Assembly (NCBI GenBank): GCA_017853915.1
Contig: JAFMIS010000048.1
Location: 1 to 10,534 of the forward strand
From: a bacterium
GTDB lineage: Bacteria > Bdellovibrionota_C > UBA2361 > OMII01
Direction of reading: 5' to 3'
Length of the DNA: 10,534 nt
Part shown: piece by piece, positions 1-7,475 of the stretch
How the letters are laid out: each line of letters begins with the position of its first letter
Position numbering within the stretch: the first letter of the stretch is position 1
Notes under the pieces: generated by a model
Seen by the model: the letters and a program-made list of their open reading frames with translations, nothing else
Told to the model about the DNA's origin: nothing
Database searches by the model: none
Program-made: the position numbers and the translations under genes

Positions 1-1284
1 CTCTACCGTATCAAGAGTATCAAAGAACAGCCCCAGGATGGCGCCCAACTCACGAATCAAGATTGCCTTACGAGCCACCACCTCACCTCCAGCACCCGAC
101 TCAAGCAGCTGCGCAAGTTTCGAGCGAGCCTTCTCAAGAACGACCAGGGCTTCTGGCGAATTAAAATCGTTGTCCATCGCGGCTTCAAAGTCCGCGACAA
201 CCTGCTCATCGTCGCTATCAAACGTTTCAGGCGAGAGGACCATCCCGCTCGTCCCAACTTTTTCGAACAACCGATGAAACTCAAGAAGCGAGTTCAGATT
301 TTCTTTGAAGAGCTTGTCACTCAGATCAATCCCTGAGCGATAGTGGTGTCGCGCTATCACGAATCGAAGCGGTGTAATTCCATAGTGCTCAAGCGCCTCA
401 TCAAGCCGCACAAAGTTGTTGAGAGACTTTGACATCTTTTGTCCCTCAATATTGAGCAATCCATTGTGCATCCAGATATTCGCCAGCGGCACTCCCGAGT
501 GCGCCTCGGATTGCGCGATCTCGTTCTCATGGTGAGGAAATTTCAGATCAAGCCCTCCTCCATGAATGTCAATTCTATCCCCCAAGGTTTCGTGAATCAT
601 CGCCGAACACTCAATGTGCCATCCTGGCCGCCCAACACCCCATGGGGAGGAGCTTGAAAGAGAGGTGCTTTCGTCTCGTTTCCACAGAGCAAAATCAAGT
701 GGCGAGCGCTTCTCTTTGTCCAGCTCCTTTCGCACGCTCTCATAGAGCATGCTGGTGTTTTGATTCGAGAGCTTCCCGTAATCATCCTTTTTTGAGACAT
801 CGAAATAGACACTTCCCTCTGGGGTCGCGTACGCGAAACCCTTGTCTATTAACTTCTGAATGAATGAGATGATCTGTGGAACAAACTCCGTGACTTTTGT
901 GAGCTTATCTACTGGCAAGGCGTGTAACTTTCTCGCGCTGGCATAAAAATCATCCGTAAACTGTCGCGTCATGACGAGGGGATCAACGTTGAGCGTCAGT
1001 ACCTTCGCAATAATCTTATCATCAATATCAGTCACATTCTGGATGAAGAGAACATTGAGACGTCGATACATCATGTAGCGACGTACAATGTCGAAGCGCA
1101 TAACAACGAGCCCGTGACCTAGATGAGCATGGTCTTGTGGTGTCAGACCGCATACGTACATCTTGACCTGTGGAAACACGGGGCTCTGATCGATCGGATC
1201 CAGAGTCACCCGCATTCCCCCTAAAGAATTGTAAATTGAGATGGCGCGGCTGCTAGCCCGATACTCTTTAGCGCTTTGAAGCAT
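1..1284 (-). CDS. cysS: Cysteinyl-tRNA synthetase (class I), C-terminus cut by window edge
   Basis: Cytoplasmic enzyme that charges tRNA-Cys with cysteine using ATP. The frame is open from the ATG at 1284-1282 to base 1, giving 428 residues with no stop. The HIGH-type motif is HLGH (54-57), just after the MYVCG strand. KMSKS is at 283-287. The four zinc ligands of this family are all present: C45, C226, H251 and E255, with the same spacing I recall for the E. coli enzyme (C28, C209, H234, E238). NVTDIDDKI and GGGLDLKFPHHENE are also typical. E. coli CysS is 461 residues, so roughly the last 50 residues of the anticodon-binding end lie outside the window. The N-terminus is about 13 residues longer than in E. 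coli; Met24 is an alternative start, but an AGGTAGG sequence precedes the ATG at 1284 and the family match begins before Met24. It is divergent from the next gene and shows no functional link to it. Confidence 0.96.
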   Translation of the reverse strand, partial: MLQSAKEYRASSRAISIYNSLGGMRVTLDPIDQSPVFPQVKMYVCGLTPQDHAHLGHGLVVMRFDIVRRYMMYRRLNVLFIQNVTDIDDKIIAKVLTLNVDPLVMTRQFTDDFYASARKLHALPVDKLTKVTEFVPQIISFIQKLIDKGFAYATPEGSVYFDVSKKDDYGKLSNQNTSMLYESVRKELDKEKRSPLDFALWKRDESTSLSSSSPWGVGRPGWHIECSAMIHETLGDRIDIHGGGLDLKFPHHENEIAQSEAHSGVPLANIWMHNGLLNIEGQKMSKSLNNFVRLDEALEHYGITPLRFVIARHHYRSGIDLSDKLFKENLNSLLEFHRLFEKVGTSGMVLSPETFDSDDEQVVADFEAAMDNDFNSPEALVVLEKARSKLAQLLESGAGGEVVARKAILIRELGAILGLFFDTLDTVE

Positions 1285-1306
1285 GACGACCTACCTACGA
1301 ACCTCG

Positions 1307-1335
1307 ATAATGTGGCCCTCCATGGTACATGGTAA
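1307..1335 (-). promoter_or_regulatory. Candidate sigma70-type promoter for cysS
   Basis: Read on the minus strand, TTACCA (1335-1330) and CATTAT (1312-1307) are separated by exactly 17 bases. Each matches the -35/-10 consensus at four of six positions. Transcription would begin near 1300, giving a leader of about 15 bases that contains the AGGTAGG ribosome site. The match is weak and could be chance. The same stretch contains a tandem CATGGTA CATGGTA (1321-1334), also readable as the inverted repeat CCATG-GTA-CATGG (1320-1332), which overlaps the proposed -35. Confidence 0.25.
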
Positions 1336-1364
1336 CACCCTGAAATAAAACCCTTATTGACGCT

Positions 1365-1417
1365 CGATGGCTCTGAGATAGCCCATCGTTCCAGCCACTT
1401 ATCAGAGACTCTGTCTC
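1365..1417. repeat. Two small inverted repeats in the cysS / glycosyltransferase divergent spacer
   Basis: The 219-base spacer 1285-1503 has no gene. It holds CGATGG (1365-1370) facing CCATCG (1383-1388), a stem that extends by CT/AG with one bulged C. It also holds GAGAC-TCT-GTCTC (1405-1417), a perfect 5-bp hairpin with a 3-base loop. Neither is followed by a T-run, so they do not look like terminators. They could be operator sites or leader hairpins for the gene starting at 1504. I recognise no known regulator site and no clear promoter for that gene. Confidence 0.3.
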
Positions 1418-1503
1418 AGCATACAGTTACAACGCACTCAGGGCGTCCATTCCACCAATTTTCTGAATCTTAACAGATAGCTGCAACTCAGCCCCAGGAG
1501 CCC

Positions 1504-2481
1504 GTGACGAAACCTATACTCACCATCTGTTGCTTGCCCAATCAAGACAGCTTCCTCGCTGATCTCAAACACGCCCTATCTAATTTTTACACAGTACGCG
1601 AATGCGTCTCCGGAGACCTGGCTACTCACGCCCGCGCTATCCAAGAGAGTGACGCTGTGTGGATAGAGTGGGGTAACGAGCTGGCCGTAGCGATAACTCG
1701 CCACCTCGCGGAGCTCTTACGCACCAAGCGTGTCTACCTCCGCATTCATAGCTATGAGGTGCTAGACGATATCTGTTTTGGGATCGACTTTACTCCGGTC
1801 ACTGATCTTGTCTTCGTCGCTAACCACATCCGCGAGCTGTTCCTGGCCAAACAGCATCGCCCAGCAGGTGCTCGTATTCACACCCTTCCGAATTGCGTCA
1901 ATGTTCGTCGCTTTGCCTCAACAGAGCCCCCTGACACACGCGAGGGGATCGCGTTACTTGCGACGATGAACTTCAAGAAGGATCCGATGGTGGCACTGCA
2001 TGCGTACGCGTCGTATGTACATGCCGGCGGCAGTGAGAAACTCTACGTTGCTGGAGGTTTTCAACAGATCCGCTACGAGATCGGTTTCAAAAACTTTCTC
2101 ACAAAAAACAACCTCGACGAGAGGGTGTCGCTCGTGGGCTGGATAGATAACGTCTCGGAGTGGCTCGCGTCGAAGCGATTTATTCTCTGCTCCAGCCTAC
2201 AAGAGGGGCATCCGGTCGGCCTGCTCGAGGCGATGGCGGCGGGCGTTCACCCCCTCATTTACTCATGGTACGGAGCCGAGAGGATCTATCCGCCGCAGTT
2301 TCTGTGGACCTCGATGCATGAGTTTTGCGAACGAGCGCTCTCAACGGGCCCACGACCCAGCCCTGTACAATACGTCGAGGACGCTTTCTCGATGGAGTGT
2401 CTTGAGATCTACACCAGCCTGATCGTCAATGCCCGCGAGGACGTCGATATCTTTGAGCGCTGTATCAGGAAATATGGATAA
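1504..2481 (+). CDS. GT-B fold glycosyltransferase, GT4-like (glycosyl transferases group 1)
   Basis: Probably transfers a sugar from a nucleotide-sugar donor to a glycan or lipid-linked acceptor in the cytoplasm; donor and acceptor cannot be read. It has 325 residues. The C-terminal half carries the group 1 donor-site signature EGHPVGLLE, an E-x7-E motif with E234 and E242, followed by AMAAGVHPLI. LPNCVNVRRF (128-137) matches the inter-domain strand-loop typical of GT4 enzymes, and LYVAGG and VSLVGW fit the C-terminal Rossmann strands. There is no signal peptide or membrane segment. It is shorter than the usual 350-400 residues, mainly because the N-terminal domain is compact. The start is GTG, with AGGAG only 3 bases upstream, which is close; an in-frame stop at 1471 leaves no better upstream choice. 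The next gene follows after 9 bases, so the two form an operon, probably for a surface polysaccharide or glycolipid. Confidence 0.85.
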   Translation: MTKPILTICCLPNQDSFLADLKHALSNFYTVRECVSGDLATHARAIQESDAVWIEWGNELAVAITRHLAELLRTKRVYLRIHSYEVLDDICFGIDFTPVTDLVFVANHIRELFLAKQHRPAGARIHTLPNCVNVRRFASTEPPDTREGIALLATMNFKKDPMVALHAYASYVHAGGSEKLYVAGGFQQIRYEIGFKNFLTKNNLDERVSLVGWIDNVSEWLASKRFILCSSLQEGHPVGLLEAMAAGVHPLIYSWYGAERIYPPQFLWTSMHEFCERALSTGPRPSPVQYVEDAFSMECLEIYTSLIVNAREDVDIFERCIRKYG

Positions 2482-2486
2482 GGAGG
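2481..2486 (+). promoter_or_regulatory. Strong ribosome binding site overlapping the upstream stop codon
   Basis: AGGAGG is a full consensus Shine-Dalgarno, 4 bases before the ATG at 2491. Its first A is the last base of the glycosyltransferase TAA stop. This arrangement suggests translational coupling of the two genes and fixes the start of the second. Confidence 0.8.
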
Positions 2487-2490
2487 CCAG

Positions 2491-4011
2491 ATGCAACGAG
2501 CCCTGATACTGATACCGGAACGTCACCCATCGTTTGGCTCCCCATGTAGCATCGAGCACGTGTTCTACTGGTACGCACTTTGGAGCGGACTCGAGAAGGC
2601 CGGGGTCTCGGTCACTGCCGCGCCAGTTCTCTTGACCACAGAAAACCGTGCTGATGAGGCGCTGCTCAAGTCTCTTCAGGCCACGCTCATGCAGAGCTCC
2701 TTCGACGCCGTATTTGCTCCCGCTACTCCAGCGACAGTCGAGCTCCTCACTACTATTAACTCCCCTCACCGAATCGCGGTGACTACTTCTCCTGCCCTCG
2801 AATCAAAGCCCTCATCGCATAGTGTGTTTTCTCACTATCTCGACCTCACAGGGCAGGATGTTACTTCCTCACCAACTCATCTCTTCACATATCCATGTAT
2901 TCCCGATGAGCTCCTCTCACTACGGCGTGTATGCGCTGATGATTTCTCCACAGCCGTTGCTACTAATGCTCAGGTCAATCATCGTGATGAGCACTTTGAA
3001 GTTCGGCTCGCCCAGGTCTGTTCACACCTCGCTGACCAGGCTAGCAAGCCAACCCTCTGTGCATTTGAAACGCTGGCGGCGGAGCTACGAACTATCCGCC
3101 TTGAGTGGATACAGCATCGCGTTTCACAGTCTGCCTCACCCCACGGCCTTGTTGTAGCGCCTTCTGCTTCGTGCGCGACCCGCTTTCTTGCGCTCCTCGA
3201 GGGCAACCCTGTAGTCGACTCAGTCGACGCGATTCACTCCTCCGAAGAGGCGATGTCACTATGGCTTCGAGCCCGCAATGAGGCGCTTTTTAAGCATACA
3301 GCCCTTATTCGAGGATGGGATATCATTCGATGGATTGACGATGGCGCGATTCAACACGAAGACTACCGCGGGCAATACATTCCTAACCCTGAGGACTCTC
3401 TTTTCTACAGCTCATTTTTTAACAAGGGATGCGAACTCAACACCGACGAACAATCACGACTGAATGAGATTCAGAAGTGTTATTCAATTCTAATCAATCG
3501 TGTCCGTGCGACGGTGAAAACACTTGATGTTGGATGTGGCCGAGGATGGCTTACTGAGTTCGCCACACATTTTGGCGAGGCCACAGGAATCGAGCCTATT
3601 CCGGAGGTGATTAACCACGCCCGCACACTCTTCCCCAAGAATAACTATCTGGTTTCAACCCCCGAGCTCGCCCTCAGAACAGGCCAGGCGGGTAGATATG
3701 ATGTGTGCCTCTGCTCAGAGGTCATCGAGCACGTGCCGAATGAGTACAAGCGAAACTTCATCGGACACCTTCGTGCGCTTCTCAAGCCCAATGGATACCT
3801 CGTACTGACGACTCCTCGGGGTGAGCGATACGATGAGTGGATGTCTAAGTACGGGGGCAACTCACAGCCGGTTGAGGACTGGATCTCTGAGGACGACATG
3901 CGCACGCTAGCCGAGGAGTGTGGGTTCGTAGCGCTCTACAAAGGGCGCGCTGGCTACATCAGCGACATTTATCAGGTCTGGCTGTTTCACTACCCTGGGG
4001 ACCAGCTCTAG
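2491..4011 (+). CDS. Two-part protein: unassigned N-terminal region plus class I SAM-dependent methyltransferase
   Basis: The C-terminal third is a Rossmann-fold methyltransferase that likely methylates a small molecule or sugar. Motif I is LDVGCGRGW (345-353), the acidic residue ending strand 2 is E368 (in GIEP), and CSEVIEHV (408-415) with LLKPNGYLVLTTP are typical of the Methyltransf_11/23 group. Residues 1 to about 330 are not recognised. They begin with a strand-like ALILIPE, then FDAVFAPA near residue 76, a pattern that would fit a Rossmann or GT-B N-terminal half. A tryptophan-rich stretch with GWDIIRW lies just before the methyltransferase. There is no signal peptide or membrane helix. 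At 506 residues it is about twice the size of a lone methyltransferase. Tight coupling to the glycosyltransferase suggests sugar or glycan methylation in the same pathway (inference). The stop codon overlaps that of the convergent gpsA-like gene. Confidence 0.82.
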   Translation: MQRALILIPERHPSFGSPCSIEHVFYWYALWSGLEKAGVSVTAAPVLLTTENRADEALLKSLQATLMQSSFDAVFAPATPATVELLTTINSPHRIAVTTSPALESKPSSHSVFSHYLDLTGQDVTSSPTHLFTYPCIPDELLSLRRVCADDFSTAVATNAQVNHRDEHFEVRLAQVCSHLADQASKPTLCAFETLAAELRTIRLEWIQHRVSQSASPHGLVVAPSASCATRFLALLEGNPVVDSVDAIHSSEEAMSLWLRARNEALFKHTALIRGWDIIRWIDDGAIQHEDYRGQYIPNPEDSLFYSSFFNKGCELNTDEQSRLNEIQKCYSILINRVRATVKTLDVGCGRGWLTEFATHFGEATGIEPIPEVINHARTLFPKNNYLVSTPELALRTGQAGRYDVCLCSEVIEHVPNEYKRNFIGHLRALLKPNGYLVLTTPRGERYDEWMSKYGGNSQPVEDWISEDDMRTLAEECGFVALYKGRAGYISDIYQVWLFHYPGDQL

Positions 4012-5417
4012 TTATTACCCCCACCCACGGTATCGAGGTGGATCCTAAGCCCTAGCGGCTTGGACTGACCATTCAGAATCCTGTGCGCGTCAGCCTCCGA
4101 CCATTGTTTTGTGAGACCAAAATATTGAGCCATGACAGCTTCAGGTGTGCCGCGCTCCATAAGGATATTTCGCAGCGAGAAAACTAACGGCGCGAAGGCC
4201 TCAGTCTTGTGGTTGTTCTGAATTCGCCGCGCCAGGGCATGAACCGCAAAGACTCCCTCGGCTGTAAGACGGTGCCCCTGGTCATCGCGCTTCGTGAGAA
4301 CATCGTAAATATTCTCACCCATCGCCAATCGCATTCCGGCCTGGACATTGCGGCTTGTTAAACTGTGTACTGTCAGATTGAGGTCGTGATTACCAGCCAT
4401 CATTAGCTGACCGCCTTTTCCGCCGCCTTCCGACTTGACCACGTTCACTATCTCGCGGCTAGCGAATTGGACCAGCCGATGCATGGTGTAGTTATCCAAG
4501 ACAGCTTGATGCTCGCCATGCGTAATGGTCACGCGTTTTGTGATCCGAGAAATTCCATCCTTATTTTCCTCGAGCGCTCCATGCTTCTTGAGGATTCCAA
4601 ATATGATTCCCGCGGCGAACGCGGCCACATTCTTCATCGCTGCCGAGATCTCAAGCGCTGTTGGGTTGGAGTAGATCTCGATATTTTTATCGCCACTCAT
4701 ACCACTGAAAATTCCGAACGCCTTGCCAAGCGCGTCCACTGCCCTCGCTTCGTCACGCGTCTTACCGCCAAGCGTCAGACCGAGGTATCCACCCTCTTGG
4801 ACATCCTTCGCGAACCCCGGCCCGCCCACGAACACACAATTGTTCGATACATGCCTCCAGTTTGGATGCTCAGCGATGTATTCAAGTGGAGTAAGTGACC
4901 AGGAGCCTTCTGATGGTCCCTCGCGAAGTGAGCGCTCGGATTTCAAAGGATCCCAACCCGGCACTATCAAGCCCTTGGCGAAGCTGACCACAACGCTATC
5001 TGGATGAGGTGTAATCTTGTCGAGCACATTAGGAAAGGCATTTGATGGCACGGCCAACATGATGACTCCTCTGCCATCGAGAGCCTTGCCCAGATCTGTT
5101 GTTACGTGTTCACTGCGCGGATGTGCCGAGGTTCTGCGCTCCCACGGTTGGATGTCACAAGTATCCGCCAATCGCGAATGGATCGCGCGTCCATACACGC
5201 CATAACCAACCATCGCTATCTTTTTGTAGAAGTCGCTGCGCTCTGACGGCGTGAGTTGCTCGACGCGGTTAGTAACGGGGTCTGCGTGATGCGCATCCGA
5301 GTGGTGCCGCCCGGCTCCTAGCAAGGCTTCTAGCCCCTGCTGACTCGATCCAGCGCGTCTGTGACCACCAATGCTACTCCGGGAACTGTCACCAATCGGC
5401 GTCACAGGAACCTCCAT
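4008..5417 (-). CDS. gpsA: NAD(P)-dependent glycerol-3-phosphate dehydrogenase, divergent, with N-terminal extension and internal insertion
   Basis: Reduces dihydroxyacetone phosphate to sn-glycerol 3-phosphate, the backbone of membrane phospholipids. Seen in order: GYGVYG (71-76), the GxGxxG dinucleotide site; SFAKGL (145-150), the S-x-x-KG motif; GGPGFAKDV (198-206), matching the family SGPxFAxE; MKNVAAFAAGI (261-271) with catalytic K262; and AGNHDLNLTVHS with SRN at 355-357, matching GDLxxTCxSxxSRN. The protein is 469 residues against about 330-340 for E. coli GpsA. Some 65 extra residues at the N-terminus are Ser/Gly/His-rich and look disordered. K262 to D345 spans 83 residues, roughly 28 more than I expect from the family. 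The long N-terminus may partly be a start artefact: the site before the ATG at 5417 is weak, but the next in-frame ATG is Met69, inside strand 1 of the fold, and therefore unusable. It is divergent from glpD. Confidence 0.88.
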   Translation of the reverse strand: MEVPVTPIGDSSRSSIGGHRRAGSSQQGLEALLGAGRHHSDAHHADPVTNRVEQLTPSERSDFYKKIAMVGYGVYGRAIHSRLADTCDIQPWERRTSAHPRSEHVTTDLGKALDGRGVIMLAVPSNAFPNVLDKITPHPDSVVVSFAKGLIVPGWDPLKSERSLREGPSEGSWSLTPLEYIAEHPNWRHVSNNCVFVGGPGFAKDVQEGGYLGLTLGGKTRDEARAVDALGKAFGIFSGMSGDKNIEIYSNPTALEISAAMKNVAAFAAGIIFGILKKHGALEENKDGISRITKRVTITHGEHQAVLDNYTMHRLVQFASREIVNVVKSEGGGKGGQLMMAGNHDLNLTVHSLTSRNVQAGMRLAMGENIYDVLTKRDDQGHRLTAEGVFAVHALARRIQNNHKTEAFAPLVFSLRNILMERGTPEAVMAQYFGLTKQWSEADAHRILNGQSKPLGLRIHLDTVGGGNN

Positions 5418-5510
5418 GTATAGTCTGCCGTTCGACGGTAAGGTAACAACTTCGTAGACTTAAAGCATCCAAACCTGTGTTAAAATTTTGTGAGCTTGGG
5501 ATATGCCCGT

Positions 5511-5559
5511 AGGCCCGCGCATTTAACGGATCTCTAACTTTTGGGTGGGCCGCGGGCCT
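5511..5559. repeat. Perfect 9-bp GC-rich inverted repeat in the gpsA-glpD divergent spacer
   Basis: AGGCCCGCG (5511-5519) is matched exactly by its reverse complement CGCGGGCCT (5551-5559), with a 31-base loop. The arms stand out against an AT-rich surround. Near the right arm, GGGCC occurs twice (5547-5551 and 5554-5558), so the left GGCCC (5512-5516) could pair with either copy, giving alternative structures. It could be an operator for a dimeric regulator shared by gpsA and glpD, or a leader structure of glpD. There is no T-run, so a terminator is unlikely. The spacer 5418-5628 otherwise holds only a -10-like TAAAAT (5481-5486) without a well-placed -35. Confidence 0.5.
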
Positions 5560-5595
5560 GACTTAGGATTCGCTATCAGGTAAGATCCTCTCGGC

Positions 5596-5622
5596 TTGCC
5601 GACGTATTTGGCAACAGCGGAG
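5596..5622 (+). promoter_or_regulatory. glpD leader hairpin and ribosome binding site
   Basis: TTGCC (5596-5600) pairs with GGCAA (5610-5614) across a 9-base loop, directly upstream of GCGGAG (5617-5622). GGAG lies 6 bases before the ATG at 5629. This decides the glpD start: the in-frame TTG at 5596 has no ribosome site and falls in the hairpin, so 5596-5628 is better read as leader than as coding sequence. Confidence 0.55.
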
Positions 5623-5628
5623 AAATGT

Positions 5629-7278
5629 ATGAGTGTCGCGGTGAAAACAGAAACAAACCATTCCAATCTTAAACAGACAGTTGATTCGGTGTGCCGAGCG
5701 GAAGTTTTTGAAAAGCTTGAGAAAACTGAGCTCCTGGACATGCTCGTCGTTGGGGGAGGCATTCACGGAGCCGCGGTCGCGAGATTCGCGGCCGGGTATG
5801 GTTTCAAAACCGCGCTCGTAGAGAAGGCCGATTATGCGGCTGCCACCTCGAGCCGCAGCTCCAAGATGGCTCACGGCGGACTTCGCTACCTTGAGCTTAT
5901 GGATTTCGAGCAGGTATTCGAGGGCATCAAGGCTCGCGAAGAGATGTTCGATCACATCGGCAACCTGGTAAAGCCAGCCGAGTTCCTCATCCCTGTGCCA
6001 GCAGGCGCCTGGTTTTTTAGAATTAAGCTCGGTATCGGACTCTTTCTCTACGACCTGATGGTGAAGAAGAGCGCGCGACGCCACCGCTGGATCCCGCGAG
6101 AGAAATTGACCTTTCCAGGATTCCACAGTGGGCGAAAGGATCTGATGGGATGCTTCGTGTACACGGATGGCATCATGAGTGACGCCCGGCTCGTAATCGA
6201 CAACGTTATCGCTGCCCGGCGTTACGGCGCGTTATGCCTGAATTATTGTGAAGTGATCTCCATGGAGCGCGGCAGCGACGGCACCTCGCTTGTGAAGCTG
6301 CGAGACACGCGTACTGGCAGAGAGCTTAAGGTCCGCGCCCGACTCGTTGTTAACTGCACTGGACCGTGGGCCTCAACACTCGCACAGAGCCTCGGTGCGG
6401 AGCCTCGCCCCCTCAAATTTAGCCGTGGCTCGCACATCATTTTTAATAGGCCTTGGACGGGGCCGAGCCTCTTTTTACCGATGCCAGGAAAAGCGCGCTA
6501 CTATTTTGTCTGGCCACACCACGCTGGCACGATGGTCGGAACGACTGAACGAGAAGTGTCAGATGTGGAGCTCGATCCCCTACCATCTCAGGACGAAATT
6601 GATGAGATCTTTGGTCGCCTGGAAAAAGACATCCCAGACGCGGGACTCGATCGTTCTTCGGCCTGTTACGCATTCGCGGGAATTCGCACCCTTCCGATTC
6701 GCGGCAAAGACGCGAACTCAACGGTTCTGTCGCGAAAACACATCTGGACTCACATGAATGGAGTGCTCACGTTACTTGGCGGAAAGTACACAACTGCTTC
6801 ATGGACCGCCCTTGAAGGAGTTAAAGAGGCGGCGAGTCTCTTAGGCACTCCGATCTCGAAACAAGCGATCAAAAATCGCGAGGACCTCAAGTGTCTTCCG
6901 GGAAGCGCGTCTGAACCAGAGATCGCGACGATGCAGAACGCGCTTAACTCCAAGGGAATCTCGCAGACCTCACAGGGGCGTTTGTTGGGACGATATGGCA
7001 AGCGCTTTAGCGAAAACTATCTCGACCTCGCGGATGCGTCTCCTGAACGCCTCATTGAGCTTGAGACTCGTATCGCTCTCGACACCGAACAAGTTGAGAA
7101 CCTCGAGGACCTTATGCGTAGACGTCTTGAGCTTGAGTACACCGAGGGGCATGGGATTCAGTATCTACCGATAATCAAACAGGTCTTCGCGGAGATGCGC
7201 CCTGACGTGGACTTCACATCTCAGTCGCTCCAGTATATTGAGCGAATGAGGACGATCGATGGGTTGTTAGGTAAGTAA
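5629..7278 (+). CDS. glpD: FAD-dependent (respiratory) glycerol-3-phosphate dehydrogenase
   Basis: Oxidises sn-glycerol 3-phosphate to dihydroxyacetone phosphate at the inner membrane face, passing electrons through FAD to quinone. It has 549 residues with this start (E. coli GlpD about 501). The FAD-binding strand-loop is LVVGGGIHGAAVARFAA, with GGGIHG at 42-47. SSRSSKMAHGGLRYLE (74-89) is the family signature following the dinucleotide-binding region. NCTGPWA, the HIIFNRPW stretch, MVGTTE, FAGIRTLP and LLGGKYTT follow in the order expected for the DAO fold. The region after about residue 430 matches the helical DAO_C domain (LGRYG, then EDLMRRRLELEY). About 35 poorly conserved residues precede the FAD site. 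An alternative TTG start at 5596 would add 11 residues but has no ribosome site. It is divergent from gpsA, which catalyses the opposite conversion with a different cofactor, so shared regulation is plausible. Confidence 0.95.
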   Translation: MSVAVKTETNHSNLKQTVDSVCRAEVFEKLEKTELLDMLVVGGGIHGAAVARFAAGYGFKTALVEKADYAAATSSRSSKMAHGGLRYLELMDFEQVFEGIKAREEMFDHIGNLVKPAEFLIPVPAGAWFFRIKLGIGLFLYDLMVKKSARRHRWIPREKLTFPGFHSGRKDLMGCFVYTDGIMSDARLVIDNVIAARRYGALCLNYCEVISMERGSDGTSLVKLRDTRTGRELKVRARLVVNCTGPWASTLAQSLGAEPRPLKFSRGSHIIFNRPWTGPSLFLPMPGKARYYFVWPHHAGTMVGTTEREVSDVELDPLPSQDEIDEIFGRLEKDIPDAGLDRSSACYAFAGIRTLPIRGKDANSTVLSRKHIWTHMNGVLTLLGGKYTTASWTALEGVKEAASLLGTPISKQAIKNREDLKCLPGSASEPEIATMQNALNSKGISQTSQGRLLGRYGKRFSENYLDLADASPERLIELETRIALDTEQVENLEDLMRRRLELEYTEGHGIQYLPIIKQVFAEMRPDVDFTSQSLQYIERMRTIDGLLGK

Positions 7279-7475
7279 GATTTAACGGTAATCTATTAAA
7301 ATTAAGACGTTTTTTTAACAACCGGCGTTTGATTAGATTCGCCCCCTTTGTTAAGCTCGGCCGCAAGAAGAATTCAGAAAAGAATTCGGATAAGTTTGCT
7401 GGCTCAGTTGAAAGAGGGCGAATGAAAGAGGGATTGAACCCAAGGCCGGGTAACGACGACGCACACGGAGCTGCA
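7279..7475. other. AT-rich spacer between glpD and the HAD phosphatase
   Basis: The first 50 bases after glpD are AT-rich and end in seven T (7310-7316). I find no convincing GC stem before them, so a classical terminator is not supported. The frame of the next gene is open through this spacer from a TTG at 7329. Possible starts are that TTG (no ribosome site), ATG 7422 (AGAGGG 3 bases upstream) and ATG 7476 (GGAG 5 bases upstream). If 7422 or 7329 is used, part of this stretch encodes a charged, low-complexity N-terminus. Confidence 0.4.

Noticed and set aside
2341..2769. 142-residue minus-strand reading frame across the glycosyltransferase/methyltransferase junction
   Set aside because: It is antisense to two genes joined by a strong ribosome site, and its translation shows no recognisable motif.
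4467..4898. 143-residue plus-strand reading frame within gpsA
   Set aside because: It is antisense to the catalytic region of gpsA (K262 region and SGPxFA-like motif); it is open only because of the codon pattern on the other strand.
5596..5628. TTG 5596 as the glpD start
   Set aside because: It has no ribosome site and falls inside a small inverted repeat, whereas ATG 5629 has GGAG at 6-base spacing.
5563..6126. 187-residue minus-strand reading frame inside glpD
   Set aside because: It lies antisense to the well-conserved FAD domain of glpD and its translation resembles no protein family.
7279..7320. Rho-independent terminator after glpD (seven T at 7310-7316)
   Set aside because: The sequence before the T-run is AT-rich and forms no stable GC stem, so the signal is incomplete.
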